From an uncultured Cytophagaceae bacterium (GTDB lineage Bacteria; Bacteroidota; Bacteroidia; Cytophagales; Microscillaceae): 10,038 nucleotides of DNA. Shown in pieces: positions 5,806 to 10,038 of the stretch. The notes beneath the pieces are model-generated. The model ran no database searches and was not told where the DNA came from. It was given only the letters and a program-made list of their open reading frames with translations. Positions within the stretch are counted from its first letter, which is position 1. Every line of letters begins with the position of its first letter. Position numbers and translations under genes: made by a program. The stretch covers positions 1 through 10,038 of the forward strand of contig CALDJV010000695.1 of NCBI GenBank assembly GCA_937899305.1, written 5' to 3'.

Positions 5806-8202
5806 TTATTTCAATATTTTCAACTTAGATTGTAAGTCCGTCTCAAAACTAAGTAGCTTACTTTCATCGTTCCAGGCAAAGGCCAGTGATTTGTCTCCCG
5901 ACATCACGGTTTGTGGTACCGCAGTCAACCCCACTACTTCCATTGTAAACATACGTTGAGCAGGTTTTCCGTTGTACTCTCCACCTTCGGTTTGCGTCTC
6001 AAAATCGATGCTTTGTGCCGTTACCTTGGTATCTACCGTCAACAACTCATACAAACCTCGCTCGTAAGCGTTGTGGGTTTGGCCATCGTCAAAATAAAGT
6101 TGGGCTTGACTGTCCGCATCTCCTACATAGTAAGTTAATTTCAAATGCTCGGTACTGTAAAAGCAAGTAGATTGTACCTGATCGGTGGTAGGAATGAGGC
6201 TCCCAGCCTTGATATACACCGGAATTTTGTCTAAAGTGAGGGCTACATTGATGGTACTGTCACCCGATAGATATTCATTGTTCCATAGGTCATACCAGTT
6301 GCCTTTGGGCAAATATACGTTGCGGTTGGTTACCCCTTTGTCTAGCACAGGGGCTACTAACATGGCATCTCCCCACATGTATTGATCCTCGATGCTGTCG
6401 GGCACTCCTTTGAACTCAGTAAACAAGGCCCTGGCCAAAGGCATTCCACTGGTAGCATTTTTCCAAACCAGGGTATAGTTGTAAGGCAACAACTGATAAC
6501 GCAACTGAATGAATGGTTTGATGTTATTCTGCACTTCTTCTTCCCAGAAAGTAGGTTCAGGATAAATTTCGTCGCTGGCATGAGGCCTTACTACTGGAGT
6601 AAACACTGAATATTGCATCCAACGAGTATACAATTCAGAATCCTTCTCTCCATAAATAAATCCACCCGTATCGGAGTGCATATAACCAATACCTGAAAAA
6701 CCCACACTGAGCATAATCAATGGTTGGGCCTTGAGTCCAGCCCAGCTACGGCGTACGTCGCCTGACCAAGGCACTACTCCAAAACGGTGCGATCCGGCAA
6801 AGCCAGCTCGAGACAATTGAAACACCCGCTCATCAGGATACTCTTGCTGATATCCCTCATACAACATTTTGGCCCATTCGTGCCCAAATACCCCGTGTAC
6901 TTCGTTGGCGGTACCATTTACGTGTACCATATCTTCGGGATGCACTTCAGGCTCACACAAGTCTACCCACCATCCATCAAAACCGTATTGTTTCATGTAC
7001 TTATAGCGGTTCCACATCCAGGTTTTGGCCTCGGGTTTGAAAATATCGAGTAACCCTGCCTCTCCCCAGAAAAACTCAGGGATGGTTCTTACTGCTCCTT
7101 CTTTGTTTTTTACCAATAAATCCTGAGCCACCAATTCCTCATAATGGTCGGAGTTCATTGTAAAGAAAGGCTCAGTAATGGGAATTGTCTTTACCCCTTT
7201 GCTGGCAAAATACTGGATCATTTCCTGAGGTTTAGGCCAATGTTTTTGGTTAAAATCCAGGTTGCCCATACACTTGGGGCGCTCGTGGTCCGAAAACCAA
7301 TATAAATCCAACACCAAGGCATCTACTGGGTAGCCCGCTTCCAGCAACTTGTCGAGTTCTTCGGTTGCTTCTTGCTGGGTTTTATAGCCAAAGCGGGACT
7401 GAATGTATCCCAACGCCCACATCGGGGGCAGGGGTTGTTTGCCCACCAGCGTAGTAAAATTTTGAATCAGCTCTTGAAAGGAACGGCCATTGATGAAATA
7501 ATACACCATATTGCCTCCTTCGCTTTTGTATTCTAACGTATCGGATTGGGTTTTACCAATGTCTACTAAAGCTTTGGCCGGATTGTCGAACAACAGCATG
7601 TACTGTTCTGACGACATCAAATGAGGAATGGAATAATTCATCACCATGTGTCCCATGCCATTGTCGGGCTCGTGCGAATTGTAATAAAGCAACTCATGTC
7701 CCCGACGATTCAGCTCCATACCTCGCGAACCCATTCCGTACATGGCTTCTGAATCTTGCAACTTGAATTTAAACTGGGCAGTCTTTTGGTCGTTTTCCCG
7801 GTTAAACTGCCCACCTTCTAATTTAAAACCGCCTTCTAAATCGTAAAATTTAATTGCGAAAGGGCTCCGTTGTATTTCAAGTTTGAGACTATCAGTTTGT
7901 GCTACTATTACTTGATCATCTTCTTCTATTTGCCAGCTGATAGGTTCGTTGAGTATTGCAGCATATTGTTTATCAGTTTGGGCCATCCCATCTTGATAAC
8001 TAATTTTGATGATATCGTTGGTAAGCGCAACAATCGTATAAGAACCGGCTCCGTCGGTAATATTCAACGCCTCAGTAGCCAGCTCTTGGCTACTGTAAGA
8101 CATATCTGGGTTAATATTTGCCACAATCAATTCTTTTAAATGTTTAAGGCATCTGCCTTTTACAATGGTTAATGATGAATGGTCAGTGTTGAATGGCTGC
8201 AT
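5806..8202 (-). CDS. GH31 alpha-glucosidase / oligosaccharide 4-alpha-glucosyltransferase
   Basis: A glycoside hydrolase family 31 enzyme, 798 residues from the ATG at 8202. The catalytic nucleophile is Asp414 in GWWVDLCEPEVHPED (410-424). The general acid/base is Asp482 in PWSGDVRRSWAGL. HSDTGGF (509-515) is a further GH31 signature. Order: N-terminal beta-sandwich (about 50-250), TIM barrel (about 255-590), proximal and distal beta-domains (about 590-798, DUF5110-like). Blocks such as SSEQYMLLFDN, DIGKTQSD, RFGYKTQ and LDLYWF strongly resemble, from memory, the Cellvibrio japonicus transglucosylase Agd31B. Transfer between alpha-1,4-glucans (EC 2.4.1.161) or plain alpha-glucosidase activity is therefore likely. 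No signal peptide or lipobox is visible, unlike exported relatives, so it may be cytoplasmic. Start is uncertain: the first 33 residues look unlike the family, and an ATG at 8103 (MSYSSQELAT) fits as well or better. It follows the GH13 gene on the same strand and probably acts on its maltodextrin products. Confidence 0.92.
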   Translation of the reverse strand: MQPFNTDHSSLTIVKGRCLKHLKELIVANINPDMSYSSQELATEALNITDGAGSYTIVALTNDIIKISYQDGMAQTDKQYAAILNEPISWQIEEDDQVIVAQTDSLKLEIQRSPFAIKFYDLEGGFKLEGGQFNRENDQKTAQFKFKLQDSEAMYGMGSRGMELNRRGHELLYYNSHEPDNGMGHMVMNYSIPHLMSSEQYMLLFDNPAKALVDIGKTQSDTLEYKSEGGNMVYYFINGRSFQELIQNFTTLVGKQPLPPMWALGYIQSRFGYKTQQEATEELDKLLEAGYPVDALVLDLYWFSDHERPKCMGNLDFNQKHWPKPQEMIQYFASKGVKTIPITEPFFTMNSDHYEELVAQDLLVKNKEGAVRTIPEFFWGEAGLLDIFKPEAKTWMWNRYKYMKQYGFDGWWVDLCEPEVHPEDMVHVNGTANEVHGVFGHEWAKMLYEGYQQEYPDERVFQLSRAGFAGSHRFGVVPWSGDVRRSWAGLKAQPLIMLSVGFSGIGYMHSDTGGFIYGEKDSELYTRWMQYSVFTPVVRPHASDEIYPEPTFWEEEVQNNIKPFIQLRYQLLPYNYTLVWKNATSGMPLARALFTEFKGVPDSIEDQYMWGDAMLVAPVLDKGVTNRNVYLPKGNWYDLWNNEYLSGDSTINVALTLDKIPVYIKAGSLIPTTDQVQSTCFYSTEHLKLTYYVGDADSQAQLYFDDGQTHNAYERGLYELLTVDTKVTAQSIDFETQTEGGEYNGKPAQRMFTMEVVGLTAVPQTVMSGDKSLAFAWNDESKLLSFETDLQSKLKILK

Positions 8203-8260
8203 CGCCTAATACTTCACTCAACCATCATCGTCCTCTTTTTAGTAACATGTTCAAAATAAG

Positions 8261-8377
8261 TGTCCGGTTTTCGGAAAAAGTTTGTTTGTCAGGCAACTTA
8301 CAAAATCGGCTAATAGCAGGGCTATTTGGCTATTTTTTAAGGAAGCATGGCGAGCAAAATTGAAGTGAAAACGGACA
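8261..8377. mobile_element. Possible MITE-like or IS-remnant unit between GH13 and GH31 genes
   Basis: TGTCCGGTTTTC (8261-8272) is inverted as GAAAACGGACA (8367-8377), identical apart from one extra G, bounding 117 bases that begin TGT and end ACA, as many transposable elements do. Inside are a hairpin AATAGC-AGG-GCTATT (8312-8326) and a tandem GGCTATTT repeat (8320-8335). It has no coding capacity, and I see no flanking target-site duplication (AAAATAAG left, ATTATTGC right). It could be a miniature element, a solo remnant, or a regulatory structure of the spacer. Confidence 0.3.
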
Positions 8378-8436
8378 ATTATTGCGCAACTGTTACTTAG
8401 TTTTTATTTCTTATCTTCTACTGGTGCGAATCTCAT

Positions 8437-10038
8437 TCAATCAATTTCAATGATCATCGGCGATTTTGCTGGTACTACGACCTTGTCTTTCAATGAAACC
8501 TGCTTGCCCGAAATCACCTCTTTTCCTTGGGTAGCCTCTCCTAAAATTTCTTTGAATCGCTGAAGGTCTAGCTGAATATCTTTGGCATTTTTACTCAATA
8601 CTACCATCACTTTTTTGCCTTTGTGATAGCGGAAATACACATATACTCCTTGTTTGGGAGCAAAATGCATCAATTTTCCTTGGTGGATCACTGCATTGTT
8701 TTTACGCCAATTGAGTAATTTCTTGCAATATGCTTGGGCCGCTTTTTGTTGAGCACTCAGGCCTTTTCCAGTAAAAGCATTCACCTGATCACCAGACCAC
8801 CCTCCGGGGAAGTCAGACCGAATGATGCCGTGGTCTTCAGTACCTGGATTTTTCATCAAAATTTCGGTCCCATAATAAATTTGAGGAATACCTCGCATGG
8901 TGAGGTAATAGGCCATGCCTAGTTTAAACAGGTCGTAGTTTTCGTTGACCTGGGTATAAAAGCGGCTCATGTCGTGATTGTCAGGGAAAATGACCAAATT
9001 GGATGGGTCGGCATATAAGAAATCATTGGCCAAGGCTTCGTAGGTTTTGATCCACCCAGCAAAAAAAGCTTCCTTTTCGTTGAGTGCCTTGGTCACTGCT
9101 TCCCGCAGGGGAAAGTCCATCAAACTAGGCAAACAAGCGGTGTAATCATCCCGATTTTTTTTATTTTTTTGCCAATAAGATACCACTGCTGGGTTGTAAA
9201 ACCACTCCTCCCCTACAATGTTCAAGTTTGGATATTCCGCCATTAGTTTACAGGTCCAATCACTCATAAACTGACGATCGCTGTACGAGTAGGTATCCAT
9301 TCTTATTCCGGACAAATCAGCGTATTCTACCCACCAAATACTATTTTGAATGAGGTATTTGGCCATTATTGGATTACGCTGGTTCATATCAGGCATCGTA
9401 GGTACAAACCAACCATCAGTAAACTCTTTCACATCTACCTGGGCTACATATGGATCTTGAATTACGGTCTTACGGTGTGAAGTTCCTTTGTATTTTTTAT
9501 TCAAAAAACCTTTTTGATTGTTGACCCAGTCGGTCATTGGTAAGTCTTTCATCCACCAGTGCTCTGATCCACAATGATTTACGATCATGTCCATAATCAC
9601 TTTGATGCCCATGCCTTTAGCTTTTTTGCACAGCTGTCGATATTCTTCATTGCTGCCAAAGCGAGGATCAACTTTATAAAAATCAGTAGTAGAATATCCA
9701 TGATAGGAGTATTCTTGCATGTTATTTTCCAAAACCGGATTTACCCAAATGGCCGTAAATCCCATGTCTTTGATATATTGTAAATGATCTGCAATCCCTT
9801 TGATATCACCTCCGTGTCTTCCTCCTTTATTTTTGCGATTGCGTTTTTCTTTCAAGCTATTGACGTTGTCGTTGTTGGGGTTACCATTGGCAAACCTATC
9901 GGGAGTAATCAGATACAACACATCTGATGGGTTAAAACCTTGGCGAGCAGCCGAACCTTTGGCTCGTTGTTTCAACTCATAATCATAAGTATATACTGTC
10001 TTTTGATTTTGGTTAAAACGAATGGCAAATTTTTGGGG
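8437..10038 (-). CDS. GH13 cyclomaltodextrinase/neopullulanase (SusA-like), 5'-truncated by window edge
   Basis: An alpha-amylase superfamily enzyme hydrolysing cyclodextrins, pullulan or maltodextrins. The frame stays open to the right edge, so at least 534 residues are visible and the true start is outside. A TTG at 9975 is not the start: the 21 codons before it (ending KTVYTYDYE) continue into ELKQRAKGSAARQGF, which reads like the junction of the cyclomaltodextrinase N-terminal domain (PF09087) with the barrel. Counting from 10038, all GH13 regions are present: DMIVNH with His155, GIRMDTYS with nucleophile Asp248, VGEEWF with acid/base Glu277, and DNHD with Asp356. YLITPDRFANG and GGRHGGDIKGI are typical of neopullulanases. 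The last 85 or so residues form the C-terminal beta-domain (PF10438-like). Location cannot be judged without the N-terminus; the Bacteroides relative SusA is periplasmic. It ends 234 bases before the GH31 gene and is probably part of a starch-use cluster extending right. Confidence 0.95.
   Translation of the reverse strand, partial: PQKFAIRFNQNQKTVYTYDYELKQRAKGSAARQGFNPSDVLYLITPDRFANGNPNNDNVNSLKEKRNRKNKGGRHGGDIKGIADHLQYIKDMGFTAIWVNPVLENNMQEYSYHGYSTTDFYKVDPRFGSNEEYRQLCKKAKGMGIKVIMDMIVNHCGSEHWWMKDLPMTDWVNNQKGFLNKKYKGTSHRKTVIQDPYVAQVDVKEFTDGWFVPTMPDMNQRNPIMAKYLIQNSIWWVEYADLSGIRMDTYSYSDRQFMSDWTCKLMAEYPNLNIVGEEWFYNPAVVSYWQKNKKNRDDYTACLPSLMDFPLREAVTKALNEKEAFFAGWIKTYEALANDFLYADPSNLVIFPDNHDMSRFYTQVNENYDLFKLGMAYYLTMRGIPQIYYGTEILMKNPGTEDHGIIRSDFPGGWSGDQVNAFTGKGLSAQQKAAQAYCKKLLNWRKNNAVIHQGKLMHFAPKQGVYVYFRYHKGKKVMVVLSKNAKDIQLDLQRFKEILGEATQGKEVISGKQVSLKDKVVVPAKSPMIIEID

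Noticed and set aside
5345..5828. Two short plus-strand reading frames (5345-5554 and 5547-5828) between the Uma2 and GH31 genes
   Set aside because: They run through the Uma2 5' end, the inverted-repeat segment and the T-tailed terminator, have low-complexity translations and no recognisable motif.
8312..8338. Plus-strand hairpin AATAGC/GCTATT followed by TTTTTT, as a possible terminator
   Set aside because: No plus-strand gene lies upstream and the T-run is separated from the stem by TGGCTA, so terminator function on that strand is not supported; it is described as part of the 8261-8377 unit.

Overview
The window looks like a chromosomal segment from a marine or free-living member of the Bacteroidota, probably order Cytophagales. 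This is inferred from four things: AT-leaning composition, no clear Shine-Dalgarno sequences before the starts, a SusA-type neopullulanase/cyclomaltodextrinase beside a GH31 alpha-glucosidase-type enzyme, and a DUF6515-type exported protein, a LytTR regulator with an integral membrane domain and a stand-alone Uma2 nuclease. I cannot name the species from sequence alone.

Layout. The left third is on the plus strand. It holds an exported, extremely arginine-rich DUF6515-like protein (4-654), a membrane-anchored LytTR transcription factor (799-1596), and a lipoprotein serine hydrolase of the class C beta-lactamase/DD-peptidase fold (1721-2863). An AT-rich stretch of about 860 bases without a convincing gene follows (2864-3721). 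It carries a minus-strand intrinsic terminator and a possible decayed or very small minus-strand ORF. Next come pfkA, a complete ATP-dependent 6-phosphofructokinase (3722-4693, plus), and, converging on it, a Uma2-family PD-(D/E)XK nuclease (4769-5362, minus). A structured intergenic segment (about 5407-5541) contains overlapping inverted repeats. The right 4.2 kb is on the minus strand. In transcription order it holds a GH13 cyclomaltodextrinase/neopullulanase that runs off the right edge of the window, a spacer with a small MITE-like inverted-repeat unit, and a GH31 enzyme closely resembling alpha-1,4-transglucosylases/alpha-glucosidases, followed by two hairpins, the second with a T-tract.

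Function. The GH13 and GH31 enzymes together would convert starch-derived maltodextrins or cyclodextrins to short oligosaccharides and glucose, or rearrange them by transglucosylation. PfkA commits fructose 6-phosphate to glycolysis and is functionally downstream, but it is on the other strand and is not obviously co-regulated. The LytTR regulator and the serine hydrolase form a plausible regulator-target pair: a 9-bp direct repeat spaced two helical turns lies between them.

No clearly undescribed multi-gene system is evident. The least explained elements are non-coding: the 15-bp inverted repeat at 699-757, the direct repeat at 1627-1657, the compound inverted repeat at 5407-5541 and the inverted-repeat unit at 8261-8377. 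No rRNA, tRNA, CRISPR array or transposase gene was recognised.
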